Origin: Clostridia bacterium
GTDB lineage: Bacteria; Bacillota; Clostridia; TANB77; CAG-465
Reading direction: 5' to 3'
DNA length: 56,228 bases
NCBI GenBank assembly: GCA_900772475.1
Contig: CAAHEI010000062.1
Location: 1 to 56,228 of the forward strand
Under the pieces are notes generated by a model. It was not told where the DNA came from, ran no database searches, and was given only the letters and a program-made list of their open reading frames with translations. Position 1 is the stretch's first letter, and each line of letters opens with the position of its first letter. The translations under genes were made by a program, and so were the position numbers. Positions 8,943 through 17,732 of the stretch are shown here, piece by piece.

Positions 8943-9254
8943 ATGGAAGAAAATATAAAATTTAGTATGCTTTATGACATATATGGAGAGTTACTTACAA
9001 AAAAGCAACAAGATATTTTTGAAGAATATTATTTATATAACCTTTCTTTAAGAGAAATAGCAAAAAACAAAGAGATTTCCTATCAAGCAGTAAGAGATAG
9101 CATAAAGAAAAGTGAAGAACTACTTGAAGAATATGAGAAAAAAGTTGGAATGCTAAATTTAAAGAAGAAGGTAAATAAAATAGAAAAAATATGTAAAACT
9201 CAAGATGGAAATAAAGAAGAAATATTAAAAGTTTTAAGTGAGGATGATATATAG
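8943..9254 (+). CDS. ylxM: YlxM-like helix-turn-helix protein, SRP-associated
   Basis: A 103-aa protein with a sigma-70 region-4-type helix-turn-helix (LTKKQQDIFEEYYLYNLSLREIAKNKEISYQAVRDSIK, key residues across positions 18-55). YlxM homologues are always found before ffh and have been linked to signal recognition particle function. The stop overlaps the ffh start by one base, so expression is coupled. The ATG follows TTTTTTGAGGTAAGAA, a GAGG ribosome binding site. Confidence 0.9.
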   Translation: MEENIKFSMLYDIYGELLTKKQQDIFEEYYLYNLSLREIAKNKEISYQAVRDSIKKSEELLEEYEKKVGMLNLKKKVNKIEKICKTQDGNKEEILKVLSEDDI

Positions 9255-10585
9255 TGTTTGAAAATTTATCTGATAGACTTCAAGGTATAGTAAAAAAATT
9301 AAAAGGTCAAACAAGAATTACAGAAAAAGAATTAAATGAATGTTTAAGAGAAGTTAAACTTGCACTTTTAGAAGCTGATGTAAACTATAAAGTTGTAAAA
9401 AAGTTTGTAAATAATGTAAAAGAAAAAGCTTTAGGTGAAAATGTAATGAAGAGTCTTACACCTGGTCAACAAGTTGTTAAAATTGTTAGAGATGAACTTA
9501 CAGAACTTCTTGGTTCTTCAGAGTCAAAATTAAACATTTCATCAAATCCACCAACTATAATTATGCTTGTGGGACTGCAAGGTAGTGGTAAAACAACACT
9601 TTGTGGAAAGCTTAGTAATTATTTAAGAAAACAGGGTAAAAAACCACTTATGGTAGCTTGTGATGTATATAGACCAGCTGCAATAAAACAACTTGAAACT
9701 ATAGGCAAAAGTTTAAATATTGATGTGTATAGTGAAGAAGGAAATAAAAATGTAGTTGAAGTTGCAAGTAATGGATTAAAAAAAGCCCATGCTAAACTTT
9801 GTGATGTTGTATTAATAGATACTGCAGGTCGTCTTCAAATAGATGATACACTTATGGATGAATTGGTAGATCTAAAAAAAGCTGTAAAACCTCATGAAAT
9901 TATACTAGTAGTAGATAGTATGACTGGTCAAGAAGCTGTAAATGTAGCAGAAACATTTAATGAAAAAGTAGGTATTGATTCTATAACAATGTCAAAACTT
10001 GATTCTGATACAAGAGGTGGTGCTGCATTATCTGTAAAAGAAGTAACAAATAAACCAATTAAATTTGCTTCTGTTGGAGAAAAGTTAAGTGATTTAGAAC
10101 CATTTTATCCAGATAGAATTGCTTCAAGAATACTTGGAATGGGAGATGTCTTATCAATTATAGATAAAGCAGAAAAAGCTTTTGATGAAGAACAAGCAAT
10201 TGAACTTGAAAGTAAAATGAGAAAGAATGAATTTACTCTTGATGATTATTTATCAGTTATGAAAAAAATAAGAAAGATGGGTTCATTTAAACAAATTCTT
10301 GGTATGATGCCTGGAATTCCAAGTGAAATTAGAAATGCTGAAATTGATGAAAAACAATTATTTAGAATAGATGCAATTATTACTTCCATGACAAAAGAGG
10401 AAAGAAGAAATCCTAAAATATTAAATGCTAAAAGAAGAATTAGAATTGCAAATGGTAGTGGTAATAAAGTTGAAGATATAAATAGATTTATGAATCAATT
10501 CGAACAAATGCAAAAAATGATGAAATCTTTAAATGGAGCTAAGGGAAAAAATAAATTTAGAAATTTAAAGAATATGATTAAATAA
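9254..10585 (+). CDS. ffh: Signal recognition particle protein Ffh
   Basis: A 443-aa SRP54-type GTPase that binds signal sequences and SRP RNA and targets ribosomes to FtsY at the membrane. N domain residues 1-95; G domain with GLQGSGKTT (107-115), DTAGRLQ, TMSKLDSDTRGG; methionine-rich M domain after about 300 (GMMPGIP, MNQFEQMQKMMKSL). Length is normal. The start is GTG at 9254, overlapping the ylxM stop. The operon order with rpsP, khpA, rimM, trmD and rplS is the standard Firmicutes arrangement. Confidence 0.98.
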   Translation: MFENLSDRLQGIVKKLKGQTRITEKELNECLREVKLALLEADVNYKVVKKFVNNVKEKALGENVMKSLTPGQQVVKIVRDELTELLGSSESKLNISSNPPTIIMLVGLQGSGKTTLCGKLSNYLRKQGKKPLMVACDVYRPAAIKQLETIGKSLNIDVYSEEGNKNVVEVASNGLKKAHAKLCDVVLIDTAGRLQIDDTLMDELVDLKKAVKPHEIILVVDSMTGQEAVNVAETFNEKVGIDSITMSKLDSDTRGGAALSVKEVTNKPIKFASVGEKLSDLEPFYPDRIASRILGMGDVLSIIDKAEKAFDEEQAIELESKMRKNEFTLDDYLSVMKKIRKMGSFKQILGMMPGIPSEIRNAEIDEKQLFRIDAIITSMTKEERRNPKILNAKRRIRIANGSGNKVEDINRFMNQFEQMQKMMKSLNGAKGKNKFRNLKNMIK

Positions 10586-10630
10586 AATTGTTATTAATAA
10601 ATAAATATAAATTTTTAAGGAGGTGACATT

Positions 10631-10873
10631 ATGGTAAAAATCAGATTAAGAAGAGATGGTGCAAAGAAAAATCCATATTATACTTTAGTTGTTGCTGATT
10701 CAAGATTTCCATCTGATGGAAGATTTATTGAAAAAGTAGGAACATACAATCCTATGGTAGAACCAGCTGAATTAAAAGTAGATACTGAAAAAGTAACTGA
10801 ATGGATCAAAAAAGGTGCAAAACCTACAGACACAGCAGCTGCTCTTATAAAAAAAGCAGGAGTAGAAATATAA
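10631..10873 (+). CDS. rpsP: 30S ribosomal protein S16
   Basis: An 80-aa protein with the S16 signature (MVKIRLRRDGAKKNPYY, RFIEKVGTYNP, TEWIKKGAKPTDTA). It assembles in the 30S body. It has a strong AAGGAGGTGA ribosome binding site, as expected for a highly expressed gene, and is followed 10 nt later by khpA. Confidence 0.98.
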   Translation: MVKIRLRRDGAKKNPYYTLVVADSRFPSDGRFIEKVGTYNPMVEPAELKVDTEKVTEWIKKGAKPTDTAAALIKKAGVEI

Positions 10874-10883
10874 GGAGGAAAAA

Positions 10884-11126
10884 ATGTATAAAGATTTATT
10901 GGAATATTTAGTTAAAAACCTTGTAACTAATCCTGACAAAGTTGTTGTTAGAGAAGAACAAAAAGAAGACTCTAAACTTATGCTACACTTAAGTGTTGAT
11001 TCATCTGATATGGGAAGAATTATTGGTAAAGAAGGCAGAATTATAAGAGCTATAAGAGAAATAATTAATTCATACGGAATGAAAAATTCTAAAAAAGTGT
11101 TAGTAAATGTTGAGGAGAATAAATAA
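10884..11126 (+). CDS. khpA: KH-domain RNA-binding protein KhpA (YlqC)
   Basis: An 80-aa single KH domain with the GxxG loop in GRIIGKEGRIIRAIREI. KhpA pairs with KhpB/Jag in other Firmicutes and binds RNA, with effects on cell elongation and division. AAGGAGG lies before the ATG. Position between rpsP and rimM is conserved in the phylum. Confidence 0.95.
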   Translation: MYKDLLEYLVKNLVTNPDKVVVREEQKEDSKLMLHLSVDSSDMGRIIGKEGRIIRAIREIINSYGMKNSKKVLVNVEENK

Positions 11127-11127
11127 G

Positions 11128-11628
11128 GTGGACTATATTTTAATAGGTAAAATTGTAAATATACACGGTATAAAAGGTGAAGTTAAAGTTTATCCATATA
11201 CTGATGATATTCATAATTTATCAAAAATAAAAGAATTTTATTTAGATAATAATGGAAAAGAAAAATACATCGTTGAATCTGCAAGAGTACATAAGAATAT
11301 GTTAATTGTTAAAATTAAAGATTTATCTGATTCTGATGAGGCTTTAAGACTGAAGAATAAAGATATATTTATTCCAAAAGAAAATTTAGAAAAATTAGAT
11401 GAAGGAACATATTATGTTTTTGAACTTATCGGACTTGAAGTATTAGATATGGATGGTAATAAAATTGGTACACTTAACGATGTGCAAAATTGTTCAGCTA
11501 ACGATGTATATGAAATTGTAACTTTGGATAATAAAAAAATATATCTTCCTGCAATCAAGGATGTTATAAAAAAGGTAGATATAGCAGGTAGAAAAATGTA
11601 TGTAGAGATAATGAAAGGATTAATATGA
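11128..11628 (+). CDS. rimM: Ribosome maturation factor RimM
   Basis: A 166-aa protein with the RimM N-terminal beta-barrel (YILIGKIVNIHGIKGEVKVYPYTD) and C-terminal PRC-type barrel (FELIGLEVLDMDG, NDVYEIV, LPAIKDVIKKVD). It helps assemble the 30S head. I start it at GTG 11128, 10 nt after GAGGAG and just beyond the khpA stop. The longer frame from ATG 11107 would overlap khpA by 20 nt, has no ribosome binding site, and adds seven residues absent from the family. Confidence 0.95.
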   Translation: MDYILIGKIVNIHGIKGEVKVYPYTDDIHNLSKIKEFYLDNNGKEKYIVESARVHKNMLIVKIKDLSDSDEALRLKNKDIFIPKENLEKLDEGTYYVFELIGLEVLDMDGNKIGTLNDVQNCSANDVYEIVTLDNKKIYLPAIKDVIKKVDIAGRKMYVEIMKGLI

Positions 11629-12338
11629 CAAAATTTATTGTACTTACACTTTTTAAAGAAATGTTTGATGGCTTTTTAAGTACAAGCGTTATAAAAAGAG
11701 CTATTGATGAAGAAAAAGTAAGTGTTGATGTAATAGATATACGAGATTTTTCTTTAAACAAACATAAAAAAGTTGACTTTCCACCATATGGTGGAGGAAG
11801 TGGTATGGTAATGTCATGTGAGCCATTATCCAGAGCTATTGATTATGCAACTGATATTTTAAAAAAGTATGAAAAAGAGATAAAAATTATATACTTATCT
11901 CCTAGAGGTAAACTCTTAAACTATAATCTTTCTAATAGCCTTGCAAATGACAATTCAAACTATATACTTGTTTGTGGTCATTATGAAGGAATTGATGAAA
12001 GAATTATAGAGGAGTATAATATTTTAGAAATATCAATTGGTGATTATGTGCTAACTGGAGGAGAACTTGCAAGTCAGGTACTTATGGATAGTGTGATAAG
12101 ACTTATACCTGGTGTAATAAGTAGTGAATCCTTAATTGAAGAATCTCATACAAACTATTTACTTGAATATCCACAATATACAAAACCAGATTTGTTTAGG
12201 GGAAGAGTGGTACCTGAAATTTTAAAATCAGGTAATCACAAAAAAATAGCCGAGTATAGAAAAAATGAATCTATTAGAATTACCAAAATTAATAGACCAG
12301 ACTTATTAAAAAAATATAATGATTTAAATAATAAATAG
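11625..12338 (+). CDS. trmD: tRNA (guanine-N1)-methyltransferase TrmD
   Basis: A 237-aa SPOUT methyltransferase that makes m1G37 next to the anticodon, preventing +1 frameshifting. Visible motifs: PPYGGGSGMVM, SPRGKLLN, the knotted SAM site CGHYEGIDERI and ISIGDYVLTGGELA, and LLEYPQYTKP. The start overlaps the rimM stop (ATGA), showing coupling. Confidence 0.98.
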   Translation: MTKFIVLTLFKEMFDGFLSTSVIKRAIDEEKVSVDVIDIRDFSLNKHKKVDFPPYGGGSGMVMSCEPLSRAIDYATDILKKYEKEIKIIYLSPRGKLLNYNLSNSLANDNSNYILVCGHYEGIDERIIEEYNILEISIGDYVLTGGELASQVLMDSVIRLIPGVISSESLIEESHTNYLLEYPQYTKPDLFRGRVVPEILKSGNHKKIAEYRKNESIRITKINRPDLLKKYNDLNNK

Positions 12339-12356
12339 ATAAAAGGAGGGAAAAAG

Positions 12357-12701
12357 ATGGACATTATAAAAGCTATAGAAAAAGAAAATATGAAAGATAC
12401 AGTTGAAAACTTTAACATAGGTGATACAGTTAAAGTATCAGTTAGAATTAAAGAAGGAGATAAGGAAAGAATCCAAATCTTCCAAGGAACTGTTATTAAA
12501 CGTCAAAATGCTGGACTTAACGAAACATTTACAGTAAGAAAAATATCTTCTGATGTTGGTGTTGAAAGAACATTCCCAGTACATTCACCTAAAGTTGCTA
12601 AAATTGAAGTAACAAGAAAAGGTAAAGTAAGACGTGCTAAACTATACTATTTAAGAGATAGAGTAGGTAAAGCTGCTAAGACTAAGGAAAAAATAGACTA
12701 A
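12357..12701 (+). CDS. rplS: 50S ribosomal protein L19
   Basis: A 114-aa protein with the L19 core (GDTVKVSVRIKEGDKERIQIFQG, GVERTFPVHSP, RRAKLYYLRD). It sits at the 30S-50S interface. GGAGGG precedes the ATG. It is the last gene of the ffh operon and is followed by a hairpin. Confidence 0.98.
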   Translation: MDIIKAIEKENMKDTVENFNIGDTVKVSVRIKEGDKERIQIFQGTVIKRQNAGLNETFTVRKISSDVGVERTFPVHSPKVAKIEVTRKGKVRRAKLYYLRDRVGKAAKTKEKID

Positions 12702-12711
12702 TTATATATAT

Positions 12712-12741
12712 AAATACCAGTACATTTTTGTACTGGTATTT
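12712..12741. terminator. Bidirectional terminator after rplS
   Basis: AAATACCAGTAC (12712-12723) pairs with GTACTGGTATTT (12730-12741), a 12-bp perfect stem between two convergent genes. The T-tract is short, so it may act with the A/T-rich flanks in both directions. Confidence 0.65.
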
Positions 12742-12760
12742 ATGCATATATATTAAAGTA

Positions 12761-13306
12761 TTATCCTTCTGCTATTAATTTACCATTAGCAATTGGTAAG
12801 TTAGCATAATTTTTGTCTGTAAAAGTAAATGTTCTTTCAGTAGCATCTGGATTTGAAATTTGTAAAGTTACTTCTTGATCCTGTAATGTAGTATTTTGCA
12901 GTTCTGCGTTAAATGTATGTTCACCATCAGAAGAAACTTGTTTAAAGTAAACACTAAGAGGTGTGACATCTGCTGAGTACGGAACATTGTTAAATATTGC
13001 ATCACCATCTGCGTTAGAAGTAATTATATCCCCATAGGTATTTCCTTCTGCATCACATCTATAAAAAGTTGCACCCTCAATAGGAACACCTACAGCAGTT
13101 CCATCATCTGTTATGTGAAGTGTTAAAGTACCTGTAGCTGAAATTGTAAAGCTATATTCATTTTTTCCTTCAATAATCTCAATAGTTGATGGATCTAATG
13201 ATGGAGGATTATAACCAAAAGCTTCTGCTGTTATAGTGTAATTTCCATTAGCTAAAGCTAAACTTCCCTTTCCATTTGTAATTTGTATATTATGTTGTAC
13301 CGACAT
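12761..13306 (-). CDS. SpaA/CnaB-like beta-sandwich protein without signal peptide
   Basis: A 181-aa, Thr/Asn-rich beta protein. It shows carboxypeptidase-regulatory/SpaA-like features: NGNYTITAEAFGY, GTLTLHITDDG with GVPIEGATFYRCDAEGNTYGD, then a NADGDAIFNNVPY segment. There is no signal peptide, LPxTG or membrane anchor, so export is unclear. It could be a fragment of a larger surface or virion protein. AGGGG lies about 9 nt before the ATG, inside the 3' end of the upstream ORF. The C-terminal tail TDKNYANLPIANGKLI recurs in the upstream ORF. Confidence 0.6.
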   Translation of the reverse strand: MSVQHNIQITNGKGSLALANGNYTITAEAFGYNPPSLDPSTIEIIEGKNEYSFTISATGTLTLHITDDGTAVGVPIEGATFYRCDAEGNTYGDIITSNADGDAIFNNVPYSADVTPLSVYFKQVSSDGEHTFNAELQNTTLQDQEVTLQISNPDATERTFTFTDKNYANLPIANGKLIAEG

Positions 13307-13647
13307 AACATTAATTCCCCTTTCTCTATTGGTAATCCAGGATAATTTTTATCTGTTACCATAAATTTAATGGAGGGTATTACATTTTGCTCCTTAAAAA
13401 AGAAGAAAAATTTTTGATAGCATATGTTAGTAGGACATAAATTTAGAATATAAGTCATAGGAATAAGCTCATTACAATTTTGTATAATTACAGTGTAGCA
13501 TCTAAATAACAAAAAACATAACGTTATTTCATTTATATCATCTATGCAACCATTATATATAATTTTTCCTTTGCGATATATTCTAATACAGTAGTTAGAA
13601 TTACAAGAACAATTTGAAATACACTTAAATGAAATTTTCTTTTTCAT
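13258..13647 (-). CDS. Cys-rich small protein sharing the C-terminal tail of the SpaA-like neighbour
   Basis: A 129-aa product from ATG 13647, which follows GGAGG; the longer frame just translates the ribosome binding site. The N-terminal part is rich in Cys and Ile (KCISNCSCNSNYCIRIY) and unlike any family I know. The end, VTDKNYPGLPIEKGEL, closely matches the tail of the downstream SpaA-like gene, which it overlaps by 49 nt in another frame. It may be a chimera left by recombination between tandem paralogues. Existence as a working gene is uncertain. Confidence 0.45.
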   Translation of the reverse strand: MKKKISFKCISNCSCNSNYCIRIYRKGKIIYNGCIDDINEITLCFLLFRCYTVIIQNCNELIPMTYILNLCPTNICYQKFFFFFKEQNVIPSIKFMVTDKNYPGLPIEKGELMLCRYNIIYKLQMEREV

Positions 13648-13751
13648 AAATACCTCCATATATATATATTTTATGTTTGTACAAGACATTTGTGATTAAA
13701 GTAAATCAGTTAATAGTTATAACAGTGTATAAGTTTATTAGAAGCAGAATC

Positions 13752-14457
13752 ATGCAAAGATCATATTTAACATACCTAGCAGCTGCTGGAGAAGATGGAG
13801 TTGAACCGAGATATGAAGATAAAAATATTTGGTTAACTCAAAAAATGTTATCAGTATTATATATGGTGTATCAACATCTGCAATTAATCAACATATAAAA
13901 AAGATATATGAGGATAAGGAGTTAGAAGAAAAATTAAATATTAAGAATTTCTTAATAGTTCAGGATGAGGGAAATAGAAAAATTTCAAGAAATGTAATAC
14001 ATTATAATCTTCAAATGATTATAGCAATAGAATTTAAGATAGATAATGAAAGGGCTATACAACTTAGAAAATGGGCTAACCAAATATAGTAAAGGATTTT
14101 ACTATTAAAGGATGGGTAATAGATGATGAAAGATTAAAGAATGATGGTTTAATTTTAACTAAGAAGTATTTTGAAGGAAAACTAGAAAGAATGGTATCTG
14201 CATATTTAGATTTGGCTGAAATGCAAGCAATGAGACATATTCCTATGACAATGGAAGATTGGGAAGAAAGGCTAAATGGATTTTTAACATTATGGGATCA
14301 TGATGTATTAAAGGATAATGGTAAAATATCTACTGAAATGGCAAAAATACATGCAGAAACAGAATTTGAAAAATATAGAATAGTACAAGATAAAGTATAT
14401 ATTTCTGATTTTGATGAATTACTATTAAAAAGTAAAAATATTAAAGATAAAAAATAG
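13752..14457 (+). pseudogene. rhuM: Broken rhuM-family virulence gene
   Basis: Three consecutive pieces in different frames reconstruct a RhuM-family protein: YLTYLAAAGEDGVEPRYEDKN followed by IWLTQKMLS; then SAINQHIKKIYEDKELEE through HYNLQMIIAIEFKIDNERAIQ; then KDFTIKGWVIDDERLKNDG and IPMTMEDWEERLNGFL through ETEFEKYRIVQD. Frame breaks fall near 13860 (within a TATATA run) and near 14086 (ATATAG), each explained by a 2-bp insertion. The family's central segment between the KLER and AYLDLAEMQA blocks is missing (about 80 residues by memory of the family), indicating an internal deletion. RhuM proteins are common in mobile islands; their biochemical role is unclear. Confidence 0.85.
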
Positions 14458-14487
14458 AAAGCGGTGAAACTTAAATCATCGCTTTTT
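14458..14487 (+). terminator. Intrinsic terminator after the rhuM pseudogene
   Basis: AAAGCGGTGA (14458-14467) pairs with TCATCGCTTT (14476-14485) with one G-T wobble, loop of 8 nt, then T residues. Confidence 0.75.
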
Positions 14488-14510
14488 AGCATATTTTAAG
14501 GTATAAAAGG

Positions 14511-14539
14511 TTTACAAACACGTGTTTTCATTGTATAAT
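14511..14539 (+). promoter_or_regulatory. Sigma-A promoter for the small gene upstream of uvrB
   Basis: TTTACA (14511-14516) and perfect TATAAT (14534-14539) with a 17-nt spacer. ACACG...CGTGT arms flank the -10 region. This promoter probably drives both the small gene and uvrB. Confidence 0.8.
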
Positions 14540-14572
14540 ATACGTGTAAAATTTAGTTTTGAGGGAAAAATA

Positions 14573-14827
14573 ATGGAAAAGAAAATATATAAAGAAGCAA
14601 ATAAAGGTGAAACAGAAACAACAATAAATGTATTATATAAAGAAGAATTAATTGTGGTATATACTAATGATGTAAAGCTTCAAAAGAAATTATGTAGAGT
14701 TTTAGGTAAACCAGCAGAAGAATATATTAAAGGACGTTCTATACTTGGGAGTACCTGGAAAATAAAATTTGAGGAAAAAAGTAAAATTACAAAAATGATA
14801 CTTAAAGCAAATATTTTTGGAATATAG
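14573..14827 (+). CDS. Small unknown protein upstream of uvrB
   Basis: An 84-aa protein from ATG 14573, preceded by GAGGG; the longer frame begins inside the promoter and cannot be right. Predicted beta-strand-rich start (ETTINVLYKEELIVVYTND) and a basic C-terminal half (STWKIKFEEKSKITKMILKANIF). No family recognised. It sits 18 nt before uvrB and shares its promoter, so cotranscription is likely. Confidence 0.7.
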   Translation: MEKKIYKEANKGETETTINVLYKEELIVVYTNDVKLQKKLCRVLGKPAEEYIKGRSILGSTWKIKFEEKSKITKMILKANIFGI

Positions 14828-14845
14828 AAATTTGGAGGAACATAT

Positions 14846-16804
14846 ATGTTTAAACTTCATTCAAAATATAAACCTACTGGTGATCAACCAGAGGCAATAA
14901 AAAAATTAGTAGATGGTGTAAAAAGAGGAGATAAAGGGCAGACTTTACTTGGAGTGACAGGTTCTGGAAAAACTTTTACCATTGCAAATGTAATAGAACA
15001 GGTAAATAAGCCTACAATAATAATGGCACATAATAAAACACTTGCAGGACAACTTTACAGTGAATTTAAAGAATTATTTCCAGAGAATGCAGTTGAATAT
15101 TTTATATCATACTATGACTACTATCAACCAGAAGCATATATTGCATCAACAGACACATATATAGAAAAAGACAGTAGTATAAATGACGAAATTGATAAAT
15201 TAAGACACAGTGCAACAGCAGCACTTTTTGAAAGAAAAGATGTAATAATAGTATCAAGCGTATCATCAATTTATTCATTAGGCTCTCCAGAGGATTATTC
15301 AAGTTTAGTACTTTCAGTAAGACCAGGAATGAAAAAATCAAGAGATGAAGTATTAAAAAGGCTAGTTGATATCCAATATGAAAGAAATGATATAGACTTT
15401 ACAAGAGGAAAATTTAGAGTAAAAGGTGATATAGTAGATATATTTCCAGCAGATAAATCTGATGAAATAGTAAGACTAGAGTTCTTTGGAGATGAAATAG
15501 ATAGAGTATGCTTGGTTGATCCAATAACAGGAAAAGTTAAATCAACATCAATGCATGAGTTCATATATCCAAAATCTCACTATGTTATACCTGAAGATAA
15601 AATAGAAGATGCAATAGTAAAGATAAAAAAAGAACTTGAAGAAAGACTAAAGTATTTTAGAGATAATGGAAAAGTAGTAGAAGCATATAGACTTGAACAA
15701 AGGACTAACTTTGATATTGAAATGTTAAGGGAAACAGGATTTTGTCAAGGAATAGAAAATTATTCTGTATATATGAGTGGAAGAGAGCTTGGAAGCACAC
15801 CCTATACCTTATTTGATTATTTAGGCGATGATTTTTTAGTTGTAATAGATGAATCTCATGTTACAATACCTCAAATAAGAGGAATGTATAATGGAGACAG
15901 AGCACGTAAAGAGGCACTTATAGAAAATGGATTTAGACTACCTTCAGCACTTGATAATAGGCCTCTAAAATTTGATGAGTGGGAAAAGAAGGCAAAACAA
16001 AAAATATTTGTAAGTGCAACGCCTGCAGAATATGAAAAAGAACATTCTTGTGATATAGCAGAACAAATTATAAGACCTACGGGACTTTTAGATCCAAATA
16101 TTATTGTAAAACCAATAGATGGACAAATAGAAGATTTGATTAATAATATAAACGAAGTAATAGCTAAAAAAGAGCGTGTGCTTATTACAACACTAACTAA
16201 AAAAATGGCAGAAGAACTTACAATGTACTTAGATAAGAAAAATATTAAAGTAAGGTATATGCATTCAGACATAGAAGCATTAGATAGACTTGAAATAATA
16301 AGAGATTTAAGACTTGGTAAATTTGATGTATTAGTAGGAATTAATTTATTAAGAGAAGGACTTGATATTCCAGAAGTTTCACTAGTTGCAATACTTGATG
16401 CAGATAAAGAGGGATTTTTAAGAAGTGAACGTTCACTTATTCAAACTATAGGAAGAGCAGCCAGAAATGCAAGTGGAAAAGTAATAATGTATGCTGATGA
16501 GCTTACAGATTCAATGGAAATAGCTATAAAAGAAACAAATAGAAGAAGAAAAATTCAAATGGAATATAATGAGAAACATGGAATTGTTCCTAAAACAATA
16601 AAAAAAGAAGTAAGAGATAGCGTAAAAGCAACTTATGATGAAGGTGAAAAATCAGAAGATAATATTGAAATTAAAAAGGGAGAAAGTATACAAGAAGCAA
16701 TAGATAGGCTAACTGAAGAAATGCTATCTTTTGCTAAAAACTATGAGTTTGAGAAAGCTGCAAATATTAGAGATTTTATAAATGATTTAAAAGATATGAG
16801 GTAA
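14846..16804 (+). CDS. uvrB: Excinuclease ABC subunit B
   Basis: A 652-aa nucleotide-excision-repair helicase that takes damaged DNA from UvrA and recruits UvrC. Visible: Walker A GVTGSGKTF (36-44), the beta-hairpin DYYQPEAYIASTDTYIEKDSS region, Walker B VVIDESHVTIPQ, helicase motifs LREGLDIPEVSLVAILDADKEGFLRS and QTIGRAARN, and a C-terminal UVR domain (EMLSFAKNYEFEKAANIRD) that contacts UvrC. AGGAGG-like site upstream. Length is normal. uvrA is not in the window. Confidence 0.98.
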   Translation: MFKLHSKYKPTGDQPEAIKKLVDGVKRGDKGQTLLGVTGSGKTFTIANVIEQVNKPTIIMAHNKTLAGQLYSEFKELFPENAVEYFISYYDYYQPEAYIASTDTYIEKDSSINDEIDKLRHSATAALFERKDVIIVSSVSSIYSLGSPEDYSSLVLSVRPGMKKSRDEVLKRLVDIQYERNDIDFTRGKFRVKGDIVDIFPADKSDEIVRLEFFGDEIDRVCLVDPITGKVKSTSMHEFIYPKSHYVIPEDKIEDAIVKIKKELEERLKYFRDNGKVVEAYRLEQRTNFDIEMLRETGFCQGIENYSVYMSGRELGSTPYTLFDYLGDDFLVVIDESHVTIPQIRGMYNGDRARKEALIENGFRLPSALDNRPLKFDEWEKKAKQKIFVSATPAEYEKEHSCDIAEQIIRPTGLLDPNIIVKPIDGQIEDLINNINEVIAKKERVLITTLTKKMAEELTMYLDKKNIKVRYMHSDIEALDRLEIIRDLRLGKFDVLVGINLLREGLDIPEVSLVAILDADKEGFLRSERSLIQTIGRAARNASGKVIMYADELTDSMEIAIKETNRRRKIQMEYNEKHGIVPKTIKKEVRDSVKATYDEGEKSEDNIEIKKGESIQEAIDRLTEEMLSFAKNYEFEKAANIRDFINDLKDMR

Positions 16805-16834
16805 AAAGGTATAGCATGTGCTATATCTTTTTTT
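16804..16834 (+). terminator. Terminator after uvrB
   Basis: AAAAGGTATAGC (16804-16815) pairs with GCTATATCTTTT (16820-16831), followed by more T residues, immediately after the uvrB stop. Confidence 0.85.
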
Positions 16835-16920
16835 CTGTGGACAAATTTGTAATAAAAGAATTTTTAATGAATATATATATTATAGATGTAAAATCCGAAA
16901 TTAAAATAAGGAGTGGGATT

Positions 16921-17217
16921 ATGGAAGATTTTAAAATGAACAAAACAGATAAAGTATTAACAAATCAAAATATTATAATGGAAAATAGGGAAAAGGTATC
17001 AGTTACAGGTGTAATTGATATACATAGTTTTGATGATGAACTAGTTATAGCACAAACTGATCTTGGCATCCTTACTATTAAAGGTGATGATTTAAAAATG
17101 AATAAATTAAACTTAGAAAATAATGAGCTTATAATAGAAGGTAAAATAATGGCAGTTGCATATAGTGATATAAATAATGCAAAAAAGACTGGGTTTATGA
17201 ATAAATTATTTAAATAA
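16921..17217 (+). CDS. yabP: Sporulation protein YabP
   Basis: A 98-aa protein with the YabP core: a leading NREKVSVTGVIDIHSFDDELV strand set, then TDLGILTIKGDDLKMNKLNLENNELIIEGKI. YabP is needed for spore formation in Bacillus. The ATG at 16921 follows AAGGAGTGGGATT; the longer upstream frame starts inside the uvrB terminator and is rejected. The yabP-yabQ-divIC order matches the conserved sporulation/division cluster. Confidence 0.9.
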   Translation: MEDFKMNKTDKVLTNQNIIMENREKVSVTGVIDIHSFDDELVIAQTDLGILTIKGDDLKMNKLNLENNELIIEGKIMAVAYSDINNAKKTGFMNKLFK

Positions 17218-17231
17218 GAAAGAGAGAAAGT

Positions 17232-17654
17232 ATGTATGTTTCAAATCAAGTTATTGACTTTTTAGAATTTGTTTTAATAGGAGTACTTATTGCAAGTATA
17301 TTTGATTTTTTCAGAGCATATAGAAAAATAAAAAAAGTAAGTACTCTTGCTGTAATGATACAAGATATTATATATTTTATTATAGTTACTATAGTAATTA
17401 TTTTTAGTATTATAAAATTACTAGACTCTCAAATAAGGCTATATGTTTTTTTAGGAATTTTAATTGGCAGTAGTATTTATTTTTCTACCATAAGTATGTA
17501 TGTAATGAAAGTTTATATGTTGTTTTTTAATATGTTAAAAAAAATAATTTCTACCATTTTCTTACCAGTATTGCTAAGTTTACAAATTATTACAAAATTA
17601 GTTAAAAAAGTAAAAAAAAATGAAAAAAATGTTGCAAAATGTTTTTATATGTGA
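17232..17654 (+). CDS. yabQ: Spore cortex protein YabQ
   Basis: A 140-aa membrane protein with four predicted spans, beginning ASNQVIDFLEFV-type (here YVSNQVIDFLEFVLIGVLIASIFDFFRAYRK), as in the YabQ family required for spore cortex formation in the mother cell. It starts 14 nt after yabP with AAGAGAGAAAG as ribosome binding site. Confidence 0.88.
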   Translation: MYVSNQVIDFLEFVLIGVLIASIFDFFRAYRKIKKVSTLAVMIQDIIYFIIVTIVIIFSIIKLLDSQIRLYVFLGILIGSSIYFSTISMYVMKVYMLFFNMLKKIISTIFLPVLLSLQIITKLVKKVKKNEKNVAKCFYM

Positions 17655-17732
17655 TATCTTTTACATGTAAGTTTTTAGTAACAGAGTTAAATCAAAGCTA
17701 TTAGGTAAAAAACAAAAGAGGTTTAAAGAGTG

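Noticed and set aside
13258..13306. Programmed ribosomal frameshift joining the Cys-rich and SpaA-like ORFs
   Set aside because: The second ORF has its own ATG and ribosome binding site. No slippery heptamer was seen, and the tail motif suggests gene ends, not a fusion.
16816..16920. Extra 35 residues at the YabP N-terminus
   Set aside because: They start inside the uvrB terminator; ATG 16921 has a clear ribosome binding site.
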